Source of the DNA: Amycolatopsis tolypomycina
Lineage (GTDB): Bacteria > Actinomycetota > Actinomycetes > Mycobacteriales > Pseudonocardiaceae
DNA length: 64,000 nt
Assembly (NCBI RefSeq): GCF_900105945.1
Contig: NZ_FNSO01000004.1
Span: 1,364,001 to 1,428,000 of the forward strand
Direction of reading: 5' to 3'
This document shows, one piece after another, positions 16,457 to 24,592 of the stretch. Within the stretch, counting starts at the first letter, position 1; the number at the start of each line of letters is the position of its first letter. A program made the translations under genes and the position numbers. The notes under the pieces are model-generated. The model saw only the letters and a list, made by a program, of their open reading frames with translations, made no database searches and was not told where the DNA came from.

Positions 16457-18346
16457 GTGCGATGGGATCGGCAGCGGACAGAGGAGGGTGAACCGGCACT
16501 GCCCGGGCTCGAGGGCCTGGTGCGATCGGTGCGGTCACCGGAATTCGACGGCGTCACCTTTCACGAGGTGCACGCGCGATCGGTGCTGAACAAGGTGCCC
16601 GCCGGCTCCGGCGTGCCGTTCGGCTGGACCGTCAACCCCTACCGCGGCTGCTCCCACGCCTGCACCTACTGCCTCGAGGGCGGCACCCGGATCCTGATGG
16701 CCGACGGCCGCACGAAGGCGTTGTCCGACCTGAAGGTCGGCGACGAGATCTACGGCACCCGCGGCCACGGCGCGTCCCGGCGCCTGGTGCCGACGCGCGT
16801 CGAAGCGCACTGGACGACCCTGCGCGCGGCCTACCGCGTCACCCTCGAAGACGGCACGCGGCTCGTCGCCGGTGGGGATCACCGGTTCCTCACGAGCAAG
16901 GGCTGGAAGCACGTCACCGGCAGCAAGTTCGGCGCCGCGCAGCGGCCGCACCTGGAGCCCGGCACCGAGCTGATCGGCGTCGGCCGGTTCGCGCCGACGC
17001 CGGACGAGACGCTCGGCTACCGGGCCGGCTACCTCTGCGGGATGCTGCGCTCCGGCGGGTTCGCCGCCGAGCCGGACGCCGCCGCGCGCGCACTGCGCTA
17101 CCTGCCGGACTTCGGGGCGTCGGTGGGTTTCCTCAAGGTGCCGCCGGACCCGGACGCCCACTGGCAGCGCGGGTTCCTCGCCGGCGTCTTCGACATCGCC
17201 GGCGACTACGGCCGCGGCGTCCTCGCCGTGGCGCACGACGAGCCCGAGATCGCCGACGCCTTCGTCGCCGCGCTCGCCCGCTTCGGCTTCGCCCACCAGG
17301 TCGACGAAGTGCCGAAGTTCCCGACGCGCCAGGAGGTCCGGCTGCTCGGCGGCGTCGGCGAGGTGCTGCGGTTCTTCCACGTGAGCAACCCCGCGGTGGG
17401 GTGGAAGCGGTCGCTGGAAGGCGCGGTGATCGGCGCGAGCCGCCGCCGCGTGCAGGCGATCGAGCCGCTGGGCCTGCAACTGCCGCTGTTCGACATCACC
17501 ACCGGCACCGGCGACTTCGTGGCCGACGGCGTGGTGTCGCACAACTGCTTCGCCCGCAACACCCACACCTACCTCGACTTCGACGCCGGCCGCGACTTCG
17601 ACACCCAGGTGGTCGTCAAGATCAACGCCCCCCAGGTGCTGGCCGCGCAGCTGAAGAAGCCGTCGTGGCGGCGCGAGCACGTCGCGATGGGCACCAACAC
17701 CGACCCCTACCAGCGCGCCGAGGGCCGCTACCGGCTGATGCCCGGCATCATCACGGCGCTGGCGCGGTCCGGCACGCCGCTGTCGGTGCTGACCAAGGGC
17801 ACGGTGCTGGCCAGGGACCTGCCGCTGCTGCGTGACGTCGCCCGCGACGTGCCGGTCGGGCTCGCGGTGTCGATCGCCCTGCTCGACGAGGAGCTGCAGC
17901 ACCGCCTCGAGCCGGGCACGCCGAGCCCGCGAGCGCGGCTGGAGCTGGTCCGCAAGGCACGCGAGGCCGGGCTGCCGTGCTCGGTGCTGGTGGCACCGGT
18001 CCTGCCCTGGCTGACCGACTCGGAGGAGGCACTCGACGCGCTGTTCGCCCGGCTCGCCGACGTCGGCGCGACGAGCGTGACGGCGTTCGCGCTCCACCTG
18101 CGCCCCGGTGCGCGCGAGTGGTTCGGCCGCTGGCTGGCGGGCACGCACCCGGAGCTCGTCCCGCGGTACCGGGAGCTGTACGCGCGGGGCAGTTACGTCC
18201 GGAAGGCCTATCGCGAGGGGCTGGCGGAGCGGGTGGGGCCGCTGTTGCGGCGGCACGGCCTGGACCGCAAGAGCGGGTTCGACGCGCGGGCCCCGGAGCT
18301 GCCGGCGCCCGCGGCGGCACCGGTGGAGCAGCTGCGCCTGCTGTGA
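16457..18346 (+). CDS. Rv2578c-family radical SAM protein interrupted by an intein
   Basis: A 629-codon reading frame that should yield a 337-residue spliced protein and a 292-residue intein. The extein starts MRWDRQ, has LVRSVRSPEFDGVTFHEV and the motif GCSHACTYC, and resumes FARNTHTYLDFDAGRDFDTQVVVKIN. This closely follows Rv2578c, a SplB-like radical SAM protein induced by DNA damage. The cluster-binding CxxxCxxC spans C65, C69 and C72, and C72 is also intein residue 1. After splicing the +1 cysteine (C364) takes its place, so the enzyme cannot bind its iron-sulfur cluster until splicing has happened. GTG 16457 fits the family N-terminus; no ribosome binding site is seen. A LexA box lies 10 nt upstream. 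Substrate unknown; a DNA repair role is inferred. Confidence 0.92.
   Translation: MRWDRQRTEEGEPALPGLEGLVRSVRSPEFDGVTFHEVHARSVLNKVPAGSGVPFGWTVNPYRGCSHACTYCLEGGTRILMADGRTKALSDLKVGDEIYGTRGHGASRRLVPTRVEAHWTTLRAAYRVTLEDGTRLVAGGDHRFLTSKGWKHVTGSKFGAAQRPHLEPGTELIGVGRFAPTPDETLGYRAGYLCGMLRSGGFAAEPDAAARALRYLPDFGASVGFLKVPPDPDAHWQRGFLAGVFDIAGDYGRGVLAVAHDEPEIADAFVAALARFGFAHQVDEVPKFPTRQEVRLLGGVGEVLRFFHVSNPAVGWKRSLEGAVIGASRRRVQAIEPLGLQLPLFDITTGTGDFVADGVVSHNCFARNTHTYLDFDAGRDFDTQVVVKINAPQVLAAQLKKPSWRREHVAMGTNTDPYQRAEGRYRLMPGIITALARSGTPLSVLTKGTVLARDLPLLRDVARDVPVGLAVSIALLDEELQHRLEPGTPSPRARLELVRKAREAGLPCSVLVAPVLPWLTDSEEALDALFARLADVGATSVTAFALHLRPGAREWFGRWLAGTHPELVPRYRELYARGSYVRKAYREGLAERVGPLLRRHGLDRKSGFDARAPELPAPAAAPVEQLRLL
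16670..17545 (+). other. intein with degenerate LAGLIDADG endonuclease
   Basis: 292 residues. Block A begins CLEGGTRILMADG and runs to GDEIYGT. Block B carries the HRFLT histidine region. Block F reads PLFDITTGTGDFVADGVVSHN, with the penultimate His and terminal Asn followed by Cys+1, so all splicing residues are present. The middle holds two LAGLIDADG-like helices: GYRAGYLCGMLRSGG, where the usual acidic residue before the final glycine is lost, and GFLAGVFDIAGDYG, which keeps the aspartate. Splicing is therefore expected to work while homing nuclease activity is probably lost or reduced. Confidence 0.92.
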
Positions 18347-18390
18347 CGTGTGAGCAGGAGCCGGTGGCCGCGATCTCCGAGCTGTCACCG

Positions 18391-18446
18391 ACGTCATGAA
18401 AGAGTCGTTCATGACGTCAGACGTCATGAACGACTCTTTCATGACG
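18391..18446. repeat. dispersed paired palindrome (copy 3)
   Basis: The best preserved pair: TCATGAAAGAGTCGTTCATGA followed by TCATGAACGACTCTTTCATGA. It lies 45 nt past the radical SAM stop codon and may also act as its transcript end. Related copies are at 1581 and 16291. Confidence 0.88.
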
Positions 18447-18569
18447 TTCGAGCCCGGTGCCGAGGGCCGGCCGCCGGTCCTCAGTGGACCCACCGGGTGA
18501 CCTACTGGGCCGTTCGGGGCTTTCCCGGCCCCGTGTCTTCGGTTTGCGGCAAAATGTCCGGTCGTGTCG

Positions 18570-18599
18570 TTGTCGTCCCACCTCACCGGCGCCTAACGT
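18570..18599 (+). promoter_or_regulatory. candidate promoter of the MerB-like gene
   Basis: TTGTCG at 18570-18575 and TAACGT at 18594-18599 with an 18-nt spacer resemble sigma-A-type -35 and -10 elements. The GTG start of the following gene is 31 nt downstream with a good ribosome binding site, giving a short normal leader. Confidence 0.45.
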
Positions 18600-18630
18600 C
18601 GAGGGGATCGATCCCGGAAGGAGCCGGACG

Positions 18631-19233
18631 GTGACGACCTCGCAGACCGACCGTGTCGCGGCTGCCCGGCTCGCCTGGGCCGCGCTGAAGCTGACCCGGG
18701 CCGGCCGGCACCCGGTGGGCGTCGACCGGCTCGCCGCGACCGTCGGCGTCGCCCCGGCCGAAGCGCGGCGGCTCGTCGAGCTGATCGGGTTCACCCTGCA
18801 CCGCGACCTCGTCTCGACCGGGCCCGCACCGCGCGGCGCCCACCACCGCCTCGAGCCTGCCGAAGGCACCCTCGGCGCGGGTCCGGACGGCACGGTCGAC
18901 ATGTTCCTGCTCGCCATCGCGACCGGCGAGCGCGTCCACGCCGCGTCCGTCTGCCCGGTCACCGGGACGCGCATCCGCATCGAGCTGGTGTCGCAGGCGA
19001 TCATGCTGGTCGACCCGCCGACGGCCGTGGTCGCGGCGGTCGACCTCGGGTTCGGGCTGGACGGCGTCGACGCGATGGCGTGCGCGGGCCAGCCGTTCTT
19101 CGCCTCCGCGTCCGCGGCGGCGAGCTGGCTGGTGGCGCACCCGGGCGGGCGCATCTACCAGGTGGCCGCCTACCTGGCCCAGGCCCACCGGCTGGTCGCG
19201 GCGCTGGAGACCCGGCCCAAGTACGTCCTCTGA
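18631..19233 (+). CDS. MerB-like (alkylmercury lyase family) protein
   Basis: A 200-residue protein whose C-terminal half resembles organomercurial lyase MerB: ERVHAASVCPVTGTRIRIELV with a cysteine at 108, the VDPP segment, and MACAGQPFFASASAAASWL with a cysteine at 151. In MerB two cysteines in equivalent surroundings take part in cleaving the carbon-mercury bond. The N-terminal part looks like a small winged-helix domain, as in MerB. No MerA, MerR or mercury transport gene is nearby, so a true mercury role is uncertain; it may be a diverged paralogue. GTG 18631 has GGAAGGAG upstream. Family call moderate, function open. Confidence 0.65.
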   Translation: MTTSQTDRVAAARLAWAALKLTRAGRHPVGVDRLAATVGVAPAEARRLVELIGFTLHRDLVSTGPAPRGAHHRLEPAEGTLGAGPDGTVDMFLLAIATGERVHAASVCPVTGTRIRIELVSQAIMLVDPPTAVVAAVDLGFGLDGVDAMACAGQPFFASASAAASWLVAHPGGRIYQVAAYLAQAHRLVAALETRPKYVL

Positions 19234-19271
19234 CCACCGCGCGGAGCCAGCCTGCCGACGTCGTACGCTGT

Positions 19272-19326
19272 GACATTCGGGGCTTCGCCCCGAGCCGGGG
19301 GCTCTGCCACCCGGACCCCCGAAAGC
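19272..19326. repeat. 55-bp GC-rich dispersed repeat (copy 1)
   Basis: Contains the hairpin CGGGGCTTCGCCCCG and the imperfect arm CCGGGGGCTCTGCCACCCGG, ending GAAAGC. A nearly identical 55-bp copy is at 31346-31400 with about three differences. This one lies in the spacer before aspS. Size and structure suggest a REP-like element. Confidence 0.8.
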
Positions 19327-19388
19327 AATGTGTGGTTCGTTAGCCTTCAAGCAGCTAGAACCACCCATGTCGAAGGAGAGCAGTCGCA

Positions 19389-21164
19389 GTGCTCCGCACC
19401 CATCAAGCCGGCACCCTGCGTGCCGGGCAGGCCGGACAGACCGTCACCCTCACCGGATGGGTGGCCCGGCGGCGCGATCACGGCGGCGTCATCTTCATCG
19501 ACCTCCGCGATGCCAGCGGCGTCGCCCAGGTCGTCTTCCGCGAAGGCGAGATGGCCGAGCGCGCCCACGCGCTGCGGTCGGAGTTCTGCGTGAAGATCGT
19601 CGGCGAGGTCGCGAAGCGGCCCGAGGGCAACGCCAACGCCGAGATCCCCACCGGCGAGATCGAGGTCCTCGCGACCGAGCTCGAGGTGCTCTCCGAGTCC
19701 GCGCCGCTGCCGTTCCCGATCGACGACCGCGTCGACGTCGGCGAAGAGGTCCGCCTCAAGCACCGCTACCTCGACCTGCGCCGCAGCGGCCCGGCCGCGG
19801 CCATGCGGCTGCGCAGCGAGGTCAGCCGCGCCGCGCGCGAGGTGCTGCACGCCCAGGACTTCGTCGAGATCGAGACCCCGACGATGACCCGCTCGACGCC
19901 CGAAGGCGCGCGCGACTTCCTGGTCCCGGCCCGGCTCAAGCCCGGCTCCTGGTACGCGCTGCCGCAGTCGCCGCAGCTGTTCAAGCAGCTGCTCATGGTC
20001 GGCGGCATGGAGCGCTACTACCAGATCGCCCGCTGCTACCGCGACGAAGACTTCCGCGCCGACCGGCAGCCGGAGTTCACCCAGCTCGACATCGAGATGA
20101 GCTTCGTCGAGCAGGACGACGTCATCGCGCTCGGCGAGGACATCGTCTCCGCGCTGTGGAAGCTGATCGGCCACGAGATCCCGCGGCCCATCCCGCGCAT
20201 CACCTACCACGAGGCCATGGCCAAGTACGGCTCCGACAAGCCGGACCTGCGCTTCGACCTCGAGATCACCGACATGACGGAGTTCTTCGCCGACACGCCC
20301 TTCCGCGTGTTCCAGGCCCCGTACGTCGGCGCGGTCGTCATGGCGGGCGGCGCCGACCAGCCGCGGCGCCAGCTCGACGCGTGGCAGGAGTGGGCGAAGC
20401 AGCGCGGCGCCCGCGGCCTCGCGTACATCCTCGTCAACGAAGACGGCACGCTCGGCGGCCCGGTCGCCAAGAACCTGTCCGAGACCGAGCGGGAGAACGT
20501 CGCCGCCGCGGCGGGCGCCAAGGCCGGCGACTGCATCTTCTTCTCCGCCGGCAAGGCCGCGTCGACGCAGCCGCTGCTCGGCGCCGCGCGCGACGAGATC
20601 GGCAAGCGGCTCGGCCTGATCGACGAGAACGCCTGGTCGTTCGTGTGGGTCGTCGACGCGCCGCTGTTCGCGCCGGTCGAGGACATCGGCGACGACGTCG
20701 CCGTCGGCTCCGGCAAGTGGACGGCGGTGCACCACGCGTTCACCTCGCCGACCCCGGAGTGGATCGACAAGTTCGAGCAGGACCCGGGCAACGCGCTCGC
20801 CTACGCCTACGACATCGTCTGCAACGGCAACGAGATCGGCGGCGGCTCGATCCGTATCCACCGCGGCGACGTCCAGAAGCGCGTCTTCTCGCTGATGGGC
20901 CTCGGCGAGGAGGAGGCGCAGGAGAAGTTCGGCTTCCTGCTCGACGCCTTCCAGTTCGGCCCCCCGCCGCACGGCGGCATCGCGTTCGGCTGGGACCGGA
21001 TCGTCATGCTGCTGGCCAAGGCCGACTCGCTGCGTGACGTGATCGCGTTCCCGAAGACCGGCGGCGGCTACGACCCGCTGACCGCGGCGCCGGCGCCGAT
21101 CACCGCGCAGCAGCGCAAGGAGGCCGGGATCGACGCGAAACCGGCCGCCGCCCCGCAGAACTAG
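19389..21164 (+). CDS. aspS: aspartyl-tRNA synthetase
   Basis: A 591-residue class II aminoacyl-tRNA synthetase that charges tRNA(Asp). Domains in order are an OB-fold anticodon-binding region (about 1-110, [19 protein letters not shown]), the first part of the catalytic core with motif 2 ([21 protein letters not shown]), the bacterial GAD insertion domain (about 285-420) and motif 3 near the C-terminus ([12 protein letters not shown]). Length is standard for bacterial AspRS. The GTG start follows a good AAGGAGAG site. The next gene starts within the TAG stop. AspRS of this type in actinobacteria may also charge tRNA(Asn) where GatCAB is present; that cannot be decided here. Confidence 0.96.
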   Translation: MLRTHQAGTLRAGQAGQTVTLTGWVARRRDHGGVIFIDLRDASGVAQVVFREGEMAERAHALRSEFCVKIVGEVAKRPEGNANAEIPTGEIEVLATELEVLSESAPLPFPIDDRVDVGEEVRLKHRYLDLRRSGPAAAMRLRSEVSRAAREVLHAQDFVEIETPTMTRSTPEGARDFLVPARLKPGSWYALPQSPQLFKQLLMVGGMERYYQIARCYRDEDFRADRQPEFTQLDIEMSFVEQDDVIALGEDIVSALWKLIGHEIPRPIPRITYHEAMAKYGSDKPDLRFDLEITDMTEFFADTPFRVFQAPYVGAVVMAGGADQPRRQLDAWQEWAKQRGARGLAYILVNEDGTLGGPVAKNLSETERENVAAAAGAKAGDCIFFSAGKAASTQPLLGAARDEIGKRLGLIDENAWSFVWVVDAPLFAPVEDIGDDVAVGSGKWTAVHHAFTSPTPEWIDKFEQDPGNALAYAYDIVCNGNEIGGGSIRIHRGDVQKRVFSLMGLGEEEAQEKFGFLLDAFQFGPPPHGGIAFGWDRIVMLLAKADSLRDVIAFPKTGGGYDPLTAAPAPITAQQRKEAGIDAKPAAAPQN

Positions 21165-22111
21165 TGCTGCACCTGAGGGCCGTGTGCCCGCCGGACAAGA
21201 CCGCCGAGGCGCTCGACATCCTGCGGGCCCACGCCGGCACCGCGCACCTCATCGTGCACCGCGGTGCCGCCGTGGACCCCGCGGGTGACCTGGTCGAGGC
21301 CGACATCGCCCGCGAGGCCGCGGACGAGATCGTCGACGCCCTGTGCGGGCTCGACCTCGACCACACCGGCGGGATCACGCTCGAAGCACTCGACACCGCG
21401 CTGTCCGACGCCGCCGACAAGGCGGAAGAGACGGCGCCGGGCGAAGCGGCGGACGCCGTCGTGTGGCAGGAACTGCTCGGCCGCACGGGTGAGGAGTCGC
21501 GGCTGAACGTGACGTTCCTGGCGTTCCTCACCATCGCCTGCCTGCTCGCGGCCGTCGGCGTGCTCACGAACTCCGCGGTGACGATCGTCGGCGCGATGGT
21601 CGTCGGCCCGGAGTTCGGGCCGCTGGCCGCGCTCGCCGTCGGCCTGGTGCTGCGGCACTGGCAGCTGGTCCGGCAGGCCGCGGTCGCGTTGTGCGCCGGG
21701 TTCCCGGCGGCGATGGTGGTCACCCTGGGTGGTGCGCTGCTCGTCCGCGTGACGGACGTCTTCGGCGCGGACGCGTTCCGGCTGGACCGGAACCACGAGG
21801 TCGACTTCGTGTTCTCCGTCGGCGTGCCGTCCCTGGTCGTCGCGATGCTCGCCGGTGCCGCCGGGATGCTCGCGATGACGTCGGCGAAGTCGGCCGCGCT
21901 GGTGGGTGTCTTCATCTCCGTGACCACGGTGCCGGCCGCGGGCTACGCGGTCGTCGCGGCCGTGGCGGGGGAGTGGAGCCGGTGCCTCCAGTCCGTCGGG
22001 CAGCTGCTGGTCAACCTTCTCGGAATCGTTGCAGCTGCGGCCATTGTGTTGATCGTGCGCCGGAATGGGCAACGTTCACGGGTGGAAATGCGTCCGCTTT
22101 CACGCGGGTGA
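21164..22111 (+). CDS. DUF389 family membrane protein
   Basis: A 315-residue integral membrane protein of the DUF389 family. An N-terminal soluble region of about 115 residues (starting [17 protein letters not shown]) resembles a regulatory domain. It is followed by about six hydrophobic segments, including SRLNVTFLAFLTIACLLAAVG and SAVTIVGAMVVGPEFGPLAALAVG, the family signature. The function is unknown; the family is sometimes called TIGR00341-like. The GTG start overlaps the aspS stop by one base, so it is probably expressed with aspS. Confidence 0.85.
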   Translation: MLHLRAVCPPDKTAEALDILRAHAGTAHLIVHRGAAVDPAGDLVEADIAREAADEIVDALCGLDLDHTGGITLEALDTALSDAADKAEETAPGEAADAVVWQELLGRTGEESRLNVTFLAFLTIACLLAAVGVLTNSAVTIVGAMVVGPEFGPLAALAVGLVLRHWQLVRQAAVALCAGFPAAMVVTLGGALLVRVTDVFGADAFRLDRNHEVDFVFSVGVPSLVVAMLAGAAGMLAMTSAKSAALVGVFISVTTVPAAGYAVVAAVAGEWSRCLQSVGQLLVNLLGIVAAAAIVLIVRRNGQRSRVEMRPLSRG

Positions 22112-22190
22112 CCCGTCTCCGGGTGGGATGCCCTTTTTTGTCCGGATGTCAGTAGTCATGGTTGCTCAGTCACGAGTAGGGTCGGTGACA

Positions 22191-23372
22191 ATGACAGTCG
22201 ACACCTCCTCCGCCGGCGACGCTGGAGTCGGGGCAGGAGCCGAGCAGCTTGCCCTCGCCGCGGCGGTCACGGCGGGCGAGTCCGTTCTTTCACGCCGGTT
22301 CGGCAGCGCGATCACCCTGGTGGCGCCCGAGGACCTGGCGGGGAGCGGGCCGGCCACGGTGGTCCGCGCGCGGGTGGTGTCGTCGTTCGCGCTGCCGCGC
22401 ACGCTCGTCATCAAGCACTACCCGCAGCGGCCGGAGTCCGGTGCCGACCCGTTCGCCCAGGAGGCGGTCAGCTACCAGCTGTTCACGGCGCTGGCGCCGG
22501 ACGAGCGGATGTGCCCGGAGCTGGTGGCCCACGACGGCCGCGACCGCGTGCTCGTGCTGGAGGACCTCGGCCGCACGCCGACGCTGGAGGACAAGCTCTA
22601 CGCGCGTGACTCCCGCGCGGCCGAGCGGGCGCTGCTGTCCTGGGCCCGCTCGCTGGGCAGGCTGCACGCGAGCACGGCGGGCCGCGAGGCCGACTTCAAC
22701 GCGCTGCTGCGGCGCCTCGGCGGCCCGGCGAAGAGCGACGCGGACGACGTCGACGCGTTGTGCGCGCGGGTGCCGTCCCTGATCCAGAAGCGCCTGGGCA
22801 TCCCGGTGCCTTCCGATGTTCTCGCGCAAGTGACGGCGGCGGTCGAACAGTCACGGGCGGCGGGGTTCCGGGCGTTCAGCCCGGTCGAGCTGAGCCCGGA
22901 CAACAACCTCGTGACGGGCCAGGGCGTCCGGTTCCTCGACTTCGAGAACGGCCGGGTCCGATCGGCCCTGGTCGACGCAGCCCACCTGCGGCTGCCGTTC
23001 GCGAGCTGGCCCGACGCGCTCGCCCTCCCGGCCGGGATGAGCGAGGCGATGATCGCGGCCTGGCGGGCCGAGGTGGTCGGGGTGTGGCCCGCCTTCGCCG
23101 ACGACGAGGTCCTGGCCGGGCACTTGACGTCGAGCGAGCTGCTGCGGGTGTGGCTGATCACCGGGGAGGAGCTGGAGTCCCTGAACCTGGCCCGGCACGC
23201 CGCCCCGGTCAGCCGCGAGGCGGCTTTCGTGACCTGGTGGCGCGATTTGGCCAAGCATGCCGGATATGTCCGGATGACGGCTGTTTCGGAGTTCGCCGCC
23301 CGGGTCGCCGCGGCTTTGGCTGCGAGGTTGGGGCCGCACGCTGATTTGGCGTTCTATCCCGCGTTTCGGTGA
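22191..23372 (+). CDS. aminoglycoside phosphotransferase-like protein
   Basis: A 393-residue protein with an APH/choline-kinase-like fold. The N-lobe contains TLVIKHYP (candidate ATP lysine) and the hinge VLVLEDLG; the C-lobe has FSPVELSPDNNLV and VRFLDFENG in the positions of the catalytic HGDxHxxN and DFG-like loops. The usual His and Asp of the HGD motif are replaced (about P-V-E), so catalysis may be altered or lost. ATG 22191 lies 8 nt after TAGGGT (22177-22182), which suggests a leaderless message; a GTG at 22185 is an alternative. Substrate unknown. Spacer to the next gene is repeat-rich. Confidence 0.7.
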   Translation: MTVDTSSAGDAGVGAGAEQLALAAAVTAGESVLSRRFGSAITLVAPEDLAGSGPATVVRARVVSSFALPRTLVIKHYPQRPESGADPFAQEAVSYQLFTALAPDERMCPELVAHDGRDRVLVLEDLGRTPTLEDKLYARDSRAAERALLSWARSLGRLHASTAGREADFNALLRRLGGPAKSDADDVDALCARVPSLIQKRLGIPVPSDVLAQVTAAVEQSRAAGFRAFSPVELSPDNNLVTGQGVRFLDFENGRVRSALVDAAHLRLPFASWPDALALPAGMSEAMIAAWRAEVVGVWPAFADDEVLAGHLTSSELLRVWLITGEELESLNLARHAAPVSREAAFVTWWRDLAKHAGYVRMTAVSEFAARVAAALAARLGPHADLAFYPAFR

Positions 23373-23782
23373 GTTCGGGCTCGATGGTTTTGCCGTGGTT
23401 CCCGTCGACCCGAACGCCGGATCGTGCTGAAGCGGCTGTGTATCGGTTCGGCAGGGGGGTGTGGCCGGAGGTGGGCGCGCTGCGCCCCCGCCCCCTGGCC
23501 CCGCCCTCGCGTGGGGCGCCTCCGGGCGCCCCAATGTGGCGTTCGGTGCGTTGAGCGCACCCAATGTGGCGTTCGGTGCGTTGAGCGCACCCAATGTGGC
23601 GTTCGGTGCGTTGAGCGCACCCAATGTGGCGTTCGGTGCGTTGAGCGCACCCAATGTGGCGTTCGGTGCGTTGAGGGAAGCTGTGAGGTGGGCGTCAAGA
23701 ATTAGGCGCCGTGTCGCAACCGCGTTACCTCACTCTCACCGGGTGTGAGCCTGCGTGGCCGATCGTCGTGGGCGTGACCGTG
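23373..23782. other. 410-bp repeat-bearing spacer
   Basis: No believable gene. The left part (23373-23529) is GC-rich with several inverted GC runs near 23480-23525. The middle is the 30-bp tandem array described separately. The right part (23680-23782) should hold the promoter of the SGNH hydrolase gene, but no clear -35/-10 pair stands out. Confidence 0.6.
23530..23679. repeat. 30-bp tandem repeat, five copies (locus A)
   Basis: Five head-to-tail units starting at 23530, 23560, 23590, 23620 and 23650. Each begins CCCAATGTGGCGTTCGGTGC and ends GTTGAGCGCA; the last unit diverges at its end. The units are virtually identical, implying recent amplification. The same unit, with TTGGACG in place of TTGAGCG, forms a second array at 53743-53832. 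There are no spacers, so it is not a CRISPR array. Confidence 0.95.
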
Positions 23783-24592
23783 ATGAGCGTCGATGTCACC
23801 GCCTGGCCCGAGCCTCCCGGACCGCCACTCAAACGAGCGCGGCGCCTGGCCGTTCTCGGCGACTCCACCGCCGTCGGGCTCGGGGATCCGCTTCCGCGGC
23901 GTGCCGGCTGGCGGGGCGTGGGTCCGCTGGTCGCCGCCGCGCTCGGGGTGACCGGGAGCGGCTACCTCAACCCCTCCTTCGCCGGGGCTCGGATGCGCTG
24001 CGTGCTCACCGAACAGGTGCCCGCGGCCGTCGCGCACCGGCCCGATGTGGCCCTTCTCGTCGCCGGGATGAACGACACCCTGCGGCCGGACTTCGACGCC
24101 TCGCGCATCGCCGGCGATCTCACCGAAGTCATCCGGCGGCTCCGCGCCACCGGGACCACCGTGCTGCCCGTCCGGTTCCACGACCACAGCAAGGTCTTCC
24201 GGCTCCCGGCGTCGCTCAAGCGCGCCCTCAGCGCCCGCGTCGCCGAACTCAACGCCGCCATCGACGACGTCGTCGCCCGGGAAGGCGTGCCCTGCCTCGA
24301 TCTTGCACTGCTGCCCGGCGCCTACGATCTCGCCTCCTGGAGCGTCGACCGGCTGCACCCCTCCGAACTGGGACACCGCATGCTCGCGCACGGCTTCACC
24401 GGCCTGCTCGCCGAAGCCGGGTTCGCCGTGCCCGAACCGGTGAGTCTCGCCTGCAGCGGCGGGGCCCAGCCCAGCACCACGGGACACATGGGATGGCTGG
24501 TGCTCAAGGGAATCCCGTGGCTGTGGCGCCGCGGCCGCGAATTCCTGCCCTACGCCGCCGTCATCATGTGGAACTCGTTCCGCGCCCGCTGA
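23783..24592 (+). CDS. SGNH/GDSL hydrolase family protein
   Basis: A 269-residue SGNH hydrolase, a fold covering esterases, lipases and acetyl hydrolases. Block I is LAVLGDSTAVGLG with the nucleophile S28, block III is VAGMNDTLRP and block V is DRLHPSELGHRML, holding the catalytic Asp and His. No signal peptide or membrane anchor is clear; the C-terminus contains a moderately hydrophobic stretch. ATG 23783 is chosen because the product then starts shortly before the first strand; upstream in-frame GTGs at 23774 and 23711 are possible. The last 29 nt overlap the 3' end of the convergent phosphoesterase gene. Confidence 0.82.
   Translation: MSVDVTAWPEPPGPPLKRARRLAVLGDSTAVGLGDPLPRRAGWRGVGPLVAAALGVTGSGYLNPSFAGARMRCVLTEQVPAAVAHRPDVALLVAGMNDTLRPDFDASRIAGDLTEVIRRLRATGTTVLPVRFHDHSKVFRLPASLKRALSARVAELNAAIDDVVAREGVPCLDLALLPGAYDLASWSVDRLHPSELGHRMLAHGFTGLLAEAGFAVPEPVSLACSGGAQPSTTGHMGWLVLKGIPWLWRRGREFLPYAAVIMWNSFRAR

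Noticed and set aside
23530..23679. Regular 30-bp repeats suggested a CRISPR array
   Set aside because: The units abut without spacers and there are no cas genes in the window; they are tandem repeats.
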